A DNA stretch of 64,000 nt from Todiramphus chloris collaris (Eukaryota > Chordata > Aves > Coraciiformes > Alcedinidae): positions 1,570,450 to 1,634,449 of the forward strand of contig JANVCC010000021.1 of the NCBI GenBank assembly GCA_025345505.1, read 5' to 3'. The notes under the pieces are model-generated. The model did no database searches. It saw nothing but the letters and a program-made list of their open reading frames with translations, and was not told the origin of the DNA. Each line of letters opens with the position of its first letter. The stretch's first letter is position 1. Shown here piece after piece: positions 10,343 through 21,345 of the stretch. The translations under genes and the position numbers were made by a program.

Positions 10343-11316
10343 GAACATCCAGTCCTGTTCAATATATTCATTGATGACCTGGATGAAGGGACAGAGTGGA
10401 CCCTCAGCAAGTTTGCTGATGACACAAAACTGGGAGGAGTGGCTGACACACCAGAAGGTTGTGCTGCCATTCAGTGACACCTGGACAGGCTGGAGAGGTG
10501 GGCAGAGAGAAACCTTATGAAATCTATCAAGGGGAAGTGTAGGGTCCTTTACTTAGGAAGGACTAACCCTTGGAACCAATACAGGTGAGGGGTTGACCTG
10601 CTGGAAAGCATCTCTGTGGAAAAACACCTGGGAGTCCTGGTGGACAAAAGGTTGACCATGAGCCAGCAATGTGCCCTTGTGGCCAAGAAAGCCAATGACA
10701 TCCTGGGGTGCATCAAGAAGAGTGTGTCCAAGGTGCATCAAGAAGAGTGTGTCCAGCAGTTTGAGGGAGGTTCTCCTGCCCCTCTACTCTGCCCTAGTGA
10801 GGCCACATCTGGAGTATTGTGTCCAGTTCCAGGCTCCCCAGTTTGAGAAGGACAGGGAACTGCTGGAGAAGGTACGGCAAAGGGCTACAAAGATGATGAG
10901 GGGACTAGAACATCTCTCTTATGAGGAAAGACTGAGGGAATTGGATCTTTTTAGTCTGGAGAAGAAAGGACTGAGAGGAGATCTTTTCAATGCTGACAAA
11001 TATCTGAAGGGTGGATGTCAGGAGGATGGGGCCAGTCTTTTTTCAGTGGTGCCCAATAACAGGACAAGAGGTAACGGGCACAAACTTGAACATAGGAAGT
11101 TCCATCTAAACATGAGGAACAATTTATTTCCTGTGAGGGTGACAGAGCACTGGAACAGGCTGCCCAGAGAGGTTGTGGAGTCTCCTTCTCTGGAGACATT
11201 AAAAATTGTGTGTGATCCTGTGTGACCTTCTTTAGGTGAACCTGCCTTGGCAGTGGGGTTGGACTCGATGATCTCCAGAGGTCCCTTCCAACCCCTAACA
11301 TTCTGTGATTCTATGA
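10343..11316 (+). mobile_element. CR1 LINE, 5'-truncated, with RT C-terminal half and complete 3' end
   Basis: It starts inside the reverse transcriptase domain, just upstream of the catalytic motif. The motif F-A-D-D is intact at 10412-10423 ([11 protein letters not shown]). After it come the thumb/connection region (LDRLERWAERNLMK) and the segments [39 protein letters not shown] and [18 protein letters not shown]. The 3' UTR has GGACTCGATGATCTCCAGAG, and the element ends in ATTCTGTGATTCTATGA. A 25-bp tandem duplication at 10707-10756 shifts the frame, so the protein reads first in the 10616 frame and then in the 10671-11225 frame. An in-frame stop precedes this, within the AAIQ-HLDRL segment. 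Confidence 0.95.
10707..10756 (+). repeat. 25-bp tandem duplication inside a CR1
   Basis: The unit GGTGCATCAAGAAGAGTGTG plus TCCAA/TCCAG occurs twice head to tail, starting at 10707 and 10732. Twenty-five is not a multiple of three, so the duplication by itself moves the ORF2 frame. The peptide motif CIKKSVS is read once in each of two frames as a result. Confidence 0.9.
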
Positions 11317-13913
11317 TACATGTAGTATGGGTACCAGGTTGTCCACACCACATTTCTCACTGTAGAGATCAGTTCTTTTTGGATCACACTATTTGCTAGT
11401 GTAGACACAGTTTGTAATGGTGATGGGTGCTGAGGTCTTTACAAGGCAGATCTGATCTCATCTGAAGTCATCCCGTGATACAGAGGTTGATATACACACA
11501 CAATACAAACAGCAGTGACGATGGCCCAAAAATGAAATACAGCCTTATAACATAATTCTCAAAAATATGACATCTTTTCTCTAACAGTGAACCTATGCCG
11601 GTAAGATGAGACAGGAAACGGTGTTCATGGGTTCAGTGACCTCTCAGTCTCACCATGCTCAAATCCCCATTTCCCAGGCAAAACTCCCTTATTGATTTCA
11701 CTATAGACTGACCTGGACGGTGGTAGCTGTGGTACCAATAGTACTGTCAAAAATAATAAATTATTCAGGAGAGCACGGTTGTATATTTGATTGTGGGTGA
11801 GACTGTGACCACCTCTTTTCTGAACCTTCATGCAGGAACTGGATTTTTCTTTTTCCTGTTATTGACCTTAGTGGCAAAACATGAAAGCGATTTAGGTGGT
11901 CAAATGTTGGAAAATGTCCTGTCAGCCATCAGCCCTCACCACCTCCCTGTTAAGTCATCTTCGCTTTACTTAGTAGAGTCAGTTCATAAATTGTTTGCTG
12001 CAGAGAGATGAATTGGATGGTGGAGGGAATACTCCACACTTCTTTTTCATGTCCAAGTTTCCTGGCTGCTGTTCTTTCCTGGGGAGTGAAAAAAAAGGAG
12101 GTTTGAATCAGCTAAGCAGAATAACACCCTGCTTGGTGTGTGTAAGAGTACACGTTGTGTACAAACCCCACACAGCAGACTCGCCGCCTCGTAACACCTT
12201 CCAAGGAAAAATGTGTTCCCTCAGAATTACTGAACAGGTTATAAGATATTTTATCTTACTGTTTTTTAGTTTTTTGTGTTTGATTTTTGGTTTTTAGTTT
12301 TTGTTGGTGTGGTTTTTTTGTCCTGATGCAAAGGAAACATCTTTTTAACCTTAACTACCCTTAGAATTTGCAAGAATATTATTGCTCATCAACCAGACAC
12401 ATAAGGATGTCTGGATTTGGTTTCTGAAACCTCAAGTCATGCCAAGCAAATGTTATCTTTAGAAGATAAGTTACCTTCATAATACCCATCTACTCTGAAG
12501 CCTAATGGTGTAATTATGATTGATTTAATTTTATTAAGTCATCAAAGATTCTATTTCCTTTCTGAAGAGACACAAAATATACATAAGGTCTTAATGCGTT
12601 GGGATACAAAAAAAAAGCAAACCAAAGTGAAGAACAATTCCTGAGATTTATGAAGCTGTGGTACTACTTCAATTTTAATAAAATATAGTAAATGACAAAA
12701 AAGAAATATAATTGTATCTAATTATAATTATATAAGATGTAATTGTGCATATTATATAAATGTAAAATTATATGAAAAATTGATGGCTAAGCTAGTCATA
12801 TAATCACCTCTCCACTGAAATAACCTTGAAGGATAAAATGGAGTTGGCATTCCAGACAGGTGTCAGATGAGAAGAATATTTATTTTCCACCAGCATAGTT
12901 AATCTCCAGTGACTTCTTTTTCATATTTTGAATCTTTCATCTTCTTTTCATAATTCAACAATATCAGCCTTTGCATTTCCCTTTGTTTGGGTTGGGGTTT
13001 TTTTCATTCATTGAACAATAAGGTAGAATATACCTTGAATTAGGGACTGAATTAATTTTGTTTTAACCTGGCTAGCTACAAGGCAAATGCCTACACATGA
13101 GCAATTGTCTTGGCTCCACCCTAGTCATTACTGATCTAGTCAACATAAGTCAATGGAGTCTAGAGAGCAACTCATTGCTGTCTAAAATAGCCACCAAGTG
13201 AGCCAACCTTTATATAACGTTGTTTATGTTCACTAGTTGGCTATCAAACACTAATAGGAGCTAAGAGAGCTCAAAATTAGCCACCAAAGTTAAGCAAGAT
13301 GAATCCTATTCCAGGCATCTATTCCCTCGGTCCTTCACATTCATCAGCATCTACGTGCATATGTTTCTGTGATATCTCTTTCTAAAACAAGCTTTTTCTT
13401 GTTCTTGTCAGTGCAGATTATCAATTCTGCATTAACAAGACCTTTTAAATGACTCTCTGGTCGTGTGTTTTATGGGAATTTGTTTCACAGCTTACCATAA
13501 ACCATGCAACAACTGAAATTTAGATAAATTACTGCATAATAATGACTTTGGTAGTTCTTTACTCAGATTTAATTCTACGCTTGTCTTCCAGTACACTTAA
13601 GTCTTGAATGCTTATATAGACACTTCATTGGCTGTATTGAGAAAAAAGTCAATGACTTCAGATTGCTCAAATGCATATAATAAACTTGACTGTTAGTTCT
13701 TTTCAGAGACGTTGTTCATTCTTCTCTTCTTCCAGTACTTATTAACCCCACCCTATTGTCAATCCCAGATTTTAAATCTGGAGGGTACTACAGCTTCTTA
13801 AACTCTAGAGGAAAAAAAAAAAAAAAGTTGAAAAAGTACAAAATTAATATTGTTAGTATAAGTCCATTCATAAAAACGAGGATTTCTAATTCAACCGTCA
13901 GTCTACATCTCAT
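11317..13913. other. unique AT-rich DNA, no gene recognised
   Basis: No repeat family was identified. A GT/T-rich run lies at about 12258-12321 and a TA-rich block at about 12660-12785. Open frames stay below 100 codons and show no domain. Confidence 0.55.
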
Positions 13914-14356
13914 CAGGAGAAGAGCAACTAAGCTGTTGAAGGGCTTGGAGAACAAGTCTTATGAGGAGAGGCTGAGGGATCTGGGGTTGTTTAGTCTGGA
14001 GAAGAGGAGTCTGAGGGGAGATCTTATTGCTCTTTACAACTACCTGAAAAGAGGTTGGAGTGAGGTGGGTGTTCATCTCTTCTCATAAGTCACAACTAAT
14101 AGGACAAGAGGAAATGGCCTCAAGCTGCACCAAGGGAGGTTTAGAATGGACATTAAGAAATTTTTTTTCACTGAAAGTGTTGTCAGTCATTGGAACAGGC
14201 TGCCCAGGGAGGGGGTGGAGTCACCTGGAGGTGTTTAAAAGCCATATAGATGTGATGCCTGAGGATATGGCTTAGTGGTGGACTTGCCAGAGTAGGGTTA
14301 CTGGTTGGACTCGATAACCCTAAAGGTCTTTTCCAACCTAAATGATTCTATGATTG
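13914..14356 (+). mobile_element. CR1 LINE 3' fragment
   Basis: This is a 5'-truncated CR1. It covers the ORF2 C-terminus ([21 protein letters not shown], then [23 protein letters not shown]), is frameshifted near 14085, and continues as 3' UTR. The UTR reads GGACTCGATAACCCTAAAGG and TTTTCCAACCTAAATG and ends ATTCTATGATTG. This 3' end type (CCTAAATG) differs from the more frequent CCCCTANNATTC type in the window and is shared with 47149-47530, pointing to a separate CR1 subfamily. Confidence 0.92.
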
Positions 14357-17280
14357 CATTGAGCTCAGATCACTAAATTTTGCAGTTTATCCTCAAGTTA
14401 TTCAAGGTTTCTGGTCTTCACTGGAGAAAAATCTGGTGTCTTTCTCTCCAGGAACCACCCTAAATCTTCACCCTGCCCATTATAGTTCAGACTGTATTTG
14501 TGCCTTATGGGAAAGAGTATGATTTTACCCATACTAATGTTAAAAGATGGAGATGTGCTGCTCATTTCTAGCAAGCAATGAGTTAGCCAGCTGCTGATGC
14601 ATGTGTCATATAGGTCCAGAGACTGGAGAAACAAATCAGGCAGAAAGCCCAGTCATTCCTCTGGAGTAAACAAGAAAGCCATAAAATCAGCTATCTCATT
14701 GACAGGAAAAAAATCACATCAGACAGTAGATAACAGAGCAGTAGCTTGTAGCCCAGGTAGGGATTTGAGATGTCCTTACTTATCAAAGAGTGTTCCTTTT
14801 TTTTAATTGTCTTTTCATGCTAATTTTTGGCGGTGGAATGCCCCTGGGAAAAACATACTTGGTAGGACATTTAATGCTAGACCAGATGGATCTATCATAC
14901 ATCTTGCATCTCCTTCCTTAGACTGCTGCTGTTGTCTTCCCTCTGTTGTTTTACCACTCTGCACTTAACTCCTCAGCACCCTTTCTAGCCCTTTTTCTCT
15001 GAAACCCTTCCAGCTTGTCGACATTTTCCTGGCAGCACAGTTAGAAAGCAGTTAAGGTGCAGTAGATGAAAGACTTCTTCCCTGCTTCACGAATCCTCTG
15101 GGTACCCATCTCCAAAATGACACTGGATGTTTATCCCACCATACTGCATTAGAGGCATGAGCGTAAATCTCTGCTCGCTATCTCCTTCCATCTTTCAGCA
15201 TTAGAGCACTTCAGTGTCTTTTCTCACACCGAGAATATTTATGACAAAACTTATGGTTATACTGCTCACTGTATTTCAGAATTACATTTTGAAGTGTGGG
15301 TGAATAAGAAGACGTGAAGTAAAGAGGGAAAGTAATGTTATGCCATTATGCTTATAACCACTTAGGTGCCTGCAGTAAGTAACAATCACTTCGTATTTAG
15401 TAAAGCTTGAATAATGGTCATCGAGTATAAGACTGTTAATTTGAACACACAAGTTTTTTGTGGAAGTTGTGAGAAAAACATAAAGAAAAGTCTTAGATTA
15501 CCACTATAAAAGGTATAGAGGGATGAAAGAATACATCCACCTTCCCTAGGAGTCATCTCACCTCTTTTTATCAGTCTAAAATATATGCATCCACTGCAAA
15601 CCTGGGTTTGGGTCCCTGTTTCAGCATTTAGGAAAAAAACTCCACCTTTCTAAAATGTGGGGTAAATTACCTTCTGGAGTTGCCTGGTTTTTAGCTCATT
15701 GACTATAGAAAGAGGCAGTTGAAATAAGTCATCTGTCCTAATTCAAGCATCTGAAGGTTGATCTAATCTGACCTGCTTGGTATGTACTCCTTTTATGGCC
15801 TCTGTAGGAAGCAGGTCTCCTCCACAAGACAGTTCATCCTTCATGACTGAAGTAGATCAGAAAAACTACTTTCTCCAGCTGTCTTTTTTCTTCTTTTTAT
15901 TTCCACTTATAAGAAAGAGCTGCTTATTCTGAAATACACATTTAGAGTTTCGCTGTCTCAAATCTGGTCAGATGAATTTTTGTTTCTCTGGGTTAGATGA
16001 CCCCAGACTCTTCCCCAGTGCTTATAACCTGAAGTGAAGACATCAATGTTTGGAGGAGTGGGAGACATCTGTGCCTGCTGTTATGCACAGTCATGGCACC
16101 TTTTGGTTGGCATGGCACCTTTCAGTTCCTCAAGCAAGTGGAATTCAGAATCCAAGCCCACAGTGATGCTGGGTTAGCTGAATAAGCAGGATAGCACCAC
16201 TCTAAGCACAAATACACTGCTTCCAGACAGTGTCTGACTGACACTGTGACATAAGGACAGTGTAGGCACATCAAGCCTTTATGAAGCAGCTTAGGTACCT
16301 CCATCATGGAGCAATGCTAGGAATAGAGACAATTTCTTAATCTGCTATGGGATGAGCACTGGAATTGGGAAGGAGGCATTCACGTCTCTTCAGGCTTTCA
16401 GGTTGTAGTCATTCTTATGGTACCACCCTATCAGGTGAGGGTAAGCAGTAAACCATGAGATGACCTCTGTGAGAACATCCTGCTATTCAACTGCACATTT
16501 TATAGTGTTCAAATTCTAAGATAATGCATATCAAAGACCTCTACATTATTTTGCAAAATTTTAGACGTGGCTACAGAAGTCCTTTAAAGAACAGGTCATT
16601 TCTATCCTCTCTGTGGTCACCCTCTTGGACAGACTAAGACATCTTTTTCAAGAAACTCTTTTCATTTTCAGTCTTTTCTGACTCAGTTCCATTATAATTC
16701 TGCTCCAGCAGACATTTTTTCCTAGAGTCTTCTCTTTTTTTTTTTAATAGCTTTTTTTCTTTTCTTTTTTTTTTTTTTTTTCCTTAATCTTCATGATGTC
16801 CTTCCCTTTCCAGCCTTGACCCATTCGATTAAAACTACACAGCTTGTTTCAGAGGCTGGATCCAGTAATTGGCTTTCTAAAATCATTTGTATCCTTCCCT
16901 GCTCCTCCATACAGTATGACCCTCCTGCAGAATGGGCATCTTTCTTTTTATTGCTTCTCTGTTACGGTCTCTCCCCTGTAACAATTCTCTCTGTCGTTCA
17001 CCTCTAAGCATGTTCTGAAGCCATGAGACCGCTGTTGGCTTAAATCTTACTTTTTTCCTGATGGTAACTCCTTAAACTGATATTTGTCATTAGAAAAGAC
17101 ATCTGCCATATCGCAGGCAGCGAGGCAGCTATAGCCATTATGGCAAAGCAGCGTGTGCATGGGGGCTGGGCAAAAAAAACAGAATAATAAGATAAAAATA
17201 AATAAAGAACCTTAAAATAAAACAAAACAAACAAGCTACTAACCAACGCCTACAATAAATCAATACTATAGTCCTAGAAT
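14357..17280. other. unique DNA, no gene recognised
   Basis: No repeat family was identified. A short imperfect 19-bp-period repeat (CATGGCACCTT twice) lies at 16092-16121. A long T-rich tract lies at about 16731-16785. Open frames are short and without domains. Confidence 0.55.
16731..16785. repeat. T-rich simple tract
   Basis: A polypyrimidine run of about 55 bases, almost all T with a few C and one AATAG interruption. It is low complexity with no further signal. Confidence 0.85.
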
Positions 17281-17281
17281 A

Positions 17282-17650
17282 ATGGTCTCCACGTGGCAAA
17301 TGAAGGCTGTGCTCCTGACACTGGACAGGATAGAGGTGGGAACTCAGACAGAGCTCCCACAGAAGAACATGATAGTTCAGGTCGCAGGCTGCAAGGAATG
17401 CCTCAGTCTCTCCCTGGTAGCAGGAAGCTGCCCACGGTGTGAGCAGGTCGATGATCTGCTCAGCCGAGCAGCAGAGCTGCAAGGGGAGGTTGAAAGGCTG
17501 CAAGCTGAAGTGGAAAGGCTTAGGAGCACCAGGGAGGTTGAGGAAGAGATTGACTGGTGGAGCCAGGCTCTGCCCTCTCTGAAACTCAAACAAGAACGGG
17601 AGCACCTGCCACAAACCACCCAGGAACAGGGGGTCCTGGACCATCCCTGA
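17282..17650 (+). pseudogene. CR1 ORF1 protein, N-terminal part (broken)
   Basis: ORF1 proteins of CR1 LINEs bind RNA and carry a C-terminal esterase. This frame has 122 codons. It shows a zinc-knuckle-like C-X2-C-X9-C-X2-C (Cys37, Cys40, Cys50, Cys53). A coiled-coil follows (about residues 54-92) with heptads rich in Leu and Glu (LQGEVERLQAEVERLR). It ends at a TGA near 17648, after which homology continues in another frame (17557-18057), so a frameshift lies between about 17640 and 17815. I take the ATG at 17282 as the start only because homology begins there. The true ORF1 start may be missing. Confidence 0.75.
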
Positions 17651-17814
17651 GACAGGTTCATTGGGAGACACATCAGCATAGAACAAACCAAAAATTCCAT
17701 GGTCAAGGCAGCAAGCAAGCTCCTGCCTTGTCCACCTTCCCTCATCCCCTTGAAAGGGAGCAGTGGCAACAAGTTTCTTCTTGGCATGCCTCTGTTATCT
17801 CCCCAACCTCCCCT

Positions 17815-18462
17815 GTGCCCTTGCAGAACACGTATAACGCCTTGCAAGTGCAGCCAGCCAATGGGGAAGATGAATCATCTGGCTTGGAAGTATTCCCAAG
17901 GTTAAGGAAGCCTAAGCCCAGCATCCAAACATCTTCCACCAAAAAAAAAAAGAAAAGAGTCATTGTTAGAGGTGACTCTCTTCTGAAGGGAACAGAAGGC
18001 CCAATATGCAGACCTGACCCACTCCAAAGGGAAGTTTGCTGTCTCCCCGGGACCTGAGTTAAGGATGTGGTAAGGAAGCTTCCTGCCCTCATGCAGCCCA
18101 CAGATTATTATCCATTATTGACTTTCCAGGTAGGCAGTGACGATCTCGAAAAAAGAAAACTAGGGGCTGTCAAGATAGACTTCAGGGCCTTGGGTCAACT
18201 GGTTAAGGGAGTAGGAGCACAGGTAGTGTTTTCTTCTATCCCCCTTGTTGAAGGGACCAACCCAGAAAGGCTGAGGAGGACCCATCAGATCAATTCTTGG
18301 CTTCAAGCCTGGTGCCACCTACAGGACTTTGGGTTTTTTGACCATGGGTCAACTTACACGATGCCAGGCCTGCTGGCATCAGATGGGGTGCATCTCTCTC
18401 GAAGGGGAAGAAGGTTTCTATCACAGGAATTGGCTGGGCTCATTGATCGAGCTTTAAACTAG
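17815..18462 (+). pseudogene. CR1 ORF1 protein, C-terminal SGNH/GDSL esterase domain (one internal stop)
   Basis: A lysine-rich linker leads into VIVRGDSLL at 17959-17985. The GDS (17971-17979) is block I of the SGNH hydrolase fold and carries the catalytic serine. The frame continues with ICRPD and REVCCLPG and meets one TGA at 18055-18057. It then resumes in the same frame with DYYPLLTFQVGSDDLEK, AQVVFSSI, INSWLQAWC and GFFDHG. DGVHL at 18382-18396 carries the catalytic Asp and His (block V). The frame ends with TAA-type termination after LIDRALN. In block III the usual G-T-N-D is G-S-D-D here (18133-18144), so the oxyanion-hole Asn is lost. The TGA is consistent with CpG decay of an arginine codon (inference). 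Apart from that stop the domain is well preserved over about 215 codons. Confidence 0.85.
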
Positions 18463-18588
18463 ATTCGAAGGGGGAAAGGGGAAAAACCTGTCTCGTGGGA
18501 AACAAGCCGGGGACATCAGTGGGGTGTTGTGCCAGCTCCACTGCTACCCCGGGGTTGGTACCAGTCAGGAGGTACTCTAGTATTGCAA

Positions 18589-19522
18589 ACTGGCTAAAAT
18601 GCCTGTACACAAATGGGGAACAAACAGCATGAACTAGCGATCTGGGTGCGATCTCAGGACCACGATCTCATTGCAATCACTGAGATGTGGTGGGACAGCT
18701 CGCATGACTGGAACACCATCATGGATGGCTATGTCCTTTTCAGAAGGATAGCCTGGCAAGGCGAGCTGGTGGAGTTGCTCTCTATGTGAGAGAGCAATTG
18801 GAATGTATCGAGCACTCCCTGGGGGCAATGAGGAGCAGGTTGAAAGCTTGGGGATTAGGATTAAGGGGGAGACTAGTATGGTCACTACCCTGGACTGCAG
18901 AAAGGCCAACCTTGGCCTCCTCAGGGAACTGCTTGGAAAAGTCCCATGGGACAGGGCCCTAGAAGGTAAGGGGGAAATACTCAAGCATCATTTCCTCCAG
19001 GATCAAGATCAGTGCATCCCAAAGAGTAGGAAATCAAGTAAGAGAGTTAGGAGACCTGCATGGCTGAGCAGGGAGCTACTACATAAACTTAATCAGAAGA
19101 AGGAATTATACAGAACATGAAAGGAGGGGCAGGCCACTTGGGAAGAATACAGGGAGCTTGTCAGAGGATGCAGGGATGCAACAAGGAAAGCTAAGACCTC
19201 CCTAGAACTAAACCTGTCAAGGGAGGTCAAGGACAACAAGAAAAGCTATTTCAAGTATGTTGGAGACAAGAGAAAGTCTAGACGAAATGTGGGCCTGCTG
19301 CTGAATGACGTGGGTGCCCTGGTGCCCGAGGATAGCGAGAAGGCTGTTACTGAATGCCACCTTCGCCTCGGTCTTTACTACTCAGGCCAGCTACCAGGAG
19401 TCCCAGGCCTTCAAGACCACAGAGGAAGTCTGGAGGAAGGAAGCTTTTACCTCTGTCAAAGAGGCTTGGGTTAGAGATCAGTTGAACAAACTGGACATCC
19501 ACAAGTCCAGTGAGAGATGGAA
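18589..19522 (+). pseudogene. CR1 ORF2, N-terminal fragment with most of the endonuclease deleted
   Basis: The start of the apurinic-endonuclease-like domain is present, including the conserved Glu of the TEMWW motif near 18680. It is interrupted by stops and a frameshift near 18745. The domain stops at about 18878, before the GDFN and SDH motifs, and the sequence resumes in the linker between endonuclease and reverse transcriptase. The linker is readable in pieces: RRPAWLSRELLHKLNQKKELYR near 19048-19110, then stops, then [12 protein letters not shown] near 19365. It cannot encode an active endonuclease. Confidence 0.8.
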
Positions 19523-20229
19523 AACTCTGTAAATACCATCTATATTGAATAGAATATAATATAATAACTTTGAGAAGTCATTTCCTACAGTGGAAACAAA
19601 AGCACTTACATAATATTGTCTCAATTTCAAGTGTGAATATTTTTTTGGGTGTCTGTTACTCTCTATGATACTGAACTCATTAATCTTTTAAAGCTATTTT
19701 CTTTGGGCCTCCTTATTTGCCTGATAAATTTATTACAGCACTATTCACTACTGGTCAAAAATACTGTAGTAAGCCTACTGTAGGTTTTTATAGCTACAGC
19801 CACTCTTCTAAAACATTTTACTCTTGACAATAAGAGTAGCTGTAGTTTTTGACCAATGAAAGCTGTGTCGGATGCACGATTTCCCTTGACAGTGTTACTG
19901 ACTTCAGTGCATCACCGGTATTTCTGCCCAGCATCATGCCTCTGGTTTGTCTTTTTTTCTGTCCTCTGACTCTACTACATCTACCTGATGCTGCCTTTTC
20001 CAGTGCAACTCTCTGGATGAGTTTGCCTCTGCCAAGAACATGGGCAAAGTTCATGAGTGAGGTAGGATGTGACTTAAGAAACCCCTTGCATTTCAAGCAT
20101 CTTTTGAGGAGGTGGCAAAATCCTTGTCCCCTGGGAACTGTCTGCATGAATGTACTCGTTCAGCAGTTCTCTGGGTTTAGAAAATGAATTCTAAAGGAGC
20201 ATTTTGTACACCATGTATTATGCGGGCAG

Positions 20230-20285
20230 ACAGGTAACCTGCCATTGATGAGAGACTTTACCCCTGAAATGCCTGGGTTACCTGT
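20230..20285. repeat. 10-bp inverted repeat, 36-nt spacer
   Basis: ACAGGTAACC at 20230-20239 is the exact reverse complement of GGTTACCTGT at 20276-20285. Neither arm belongs to a repeat I recognise. Each arm contains the palindrome-like core GGTAACC, related to E-box/ZEB-type CAGGTA sites, so this may be a paired protein-binding site or coincidence. Confidence 0.7.
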
Positions 20286-20313
20286 TTCTGTAGCAGTTAG
20301 AAGCTTTCCGAGG

Positions 20314-20357
20314 TGTCCTGGTTCCAGTTTAGTTGCCAGGTGGGGTTAAACCATGAC
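20314..20357 (+). mobile_element. possible LTR remnant, two LTR ends joined
   Basis: The 44 bp open with TGTCCTGGTTCCAG, like the start of avian LTRs in this window (the 6924-7664 LTR begins TGTCCTGGTT on its own strand), and close with GGGGTTAAACCATGAC, like the end of related LTRs. The usual few hundred bases between are missing. This is inferred to be an internal deletion. The short length makes it uncertain. Confidence 0.4.
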
Positions 20358-20482
20358 TCAATTGCAGTTCTTTATGACAGCCTTTTATTGTCTCCTCGCA
20401 CCACTTTCCAAGACCTGCAGAGAAAAGACCAAGTTGATTTACTATCTTTACACAATTCTTGATAATCGAGAGAGCTACCTTC

Positions 20483-20529
20483 TTTACTTATATTTACTTA
20501 CTTTACTTACTTCACTACTTTGCTTACTC
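20483..20529. repeat. imperfect (TTAC)n microsatellite
   Basis: Repeated ACTTA/TTACT units with interruptions, for example TTACTTACTTTACTTAC. Simple-sequence DNA. Confidence 0.8.
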
Positions 20530-21238
20530 CTTTAGGACCATGCAACTCTTACATGTTTCTGCTTGCCTTCTTTATCCAGGATAACAAGTACCAGATGAGT
20601 TCATTAACCATTGAACTTATCTTGAAACAAAACCAGGCCCCCATGACATTTGTGAAAAGCAGTGTTTATAAGTGAACTTTAAAGGTTCAAATCCTAGAAA
20701 TGCAAAGTACACCGTTCAATAAAATAATATTTTTAGCCTTTTACAATTCAAGAGTCACTCTCAATGGTAATTTGTTTCTACAGTCTTCTCTTCATGTAGC
20801 AGCTCTGTAGTAAACAGAATAAACATGTCTCCCATAAACCTGGTGGTTCCTGTTCATTTATATTCTTTTTTAACAGAGATGGAGGAGAGTGGAGGGAATG
20901 TTACAGTGGCTCAACTCCGTAAGTGCAAAAAATAGTTACAAATGCTTTCTACTTTCCAGTAGTCATTCATTCCATTTTTGAGACCCTCAGACTGTGTCAG
21001 CAGTCATAATGTTCATAAGGGAGACATATGGCATCACAAGAGAAAGGAAGATAAACATGCATCACCTCTGTACAATTAAGTTGAACATCCTTCTAGATAG
21101 GCAGTCCAGCAATCAAAAACTCCCCCAAACCAGATGAATTTTTAAATCAAAATGATATTATCACCTTTTGCCATGTTAAGAGGGTTGTTTATTCCTTTAC
21201 TCAGGGGAAGAGTTTCTTACTTCCCAGCAGAGAAGGAA

Positions 21239-21345
21239 ATTTAAATTTAAATTTAATTTTTTTTTTAATTTAGTAATGTTAATTTCTTTTTTTTAATTTT
21301 AATTCTAATGTAAACAATAATTTAATTTAATACTGTAAATTTAAC
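21239..21345. repeat. AT-rich low-complexity block
   Basis: Repeated AAATTT/TTTAATTT runs, almost without G or C. It may be a remnant of microsatellite growth. No gene signals. Confidence 0.8.

Larger units (their letters stand above)
17281..19522 (+). mobile_element. CR1 LINE segment with ORF1 and partial ORF2, lacking the 3' end
   Basis: The segment runs from near the ORF1 start through the ORF1-ORF2 spacer (about 18463-18588) into ORF2. ORF2 begins with endonuclease N-terminal residues (AITEMWWDSSHDWNTIMDGY-type, about 18670-18735). At about 18875-18884 it jumps from ESLGIRIKG straight to the TTLDCRKANLGLLRELLGKVPWD segment, losing the C-terminal half of the endonuclease. It then continues through the linker ([20 protein letters not shown]) to LDIHKSS and stops near 19522. 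Reverse transcriptase and 3' UTR are absent. Most CR1 copies are the reverse (3' end kept, 5' end lost), so this one has probably suffered a later deletion or rearrangement. Confidence 0.9.

Noticed and set aside
17138..17847. Long minus-strand open frames (182 and 156 codons)
   Set aside because: They lie antisense to the CR1 ORF1, whose motifs (C-X2-C pairs, coiled coil, then GDSLL downstream) are on the plus strand. They are shadows of that frame.
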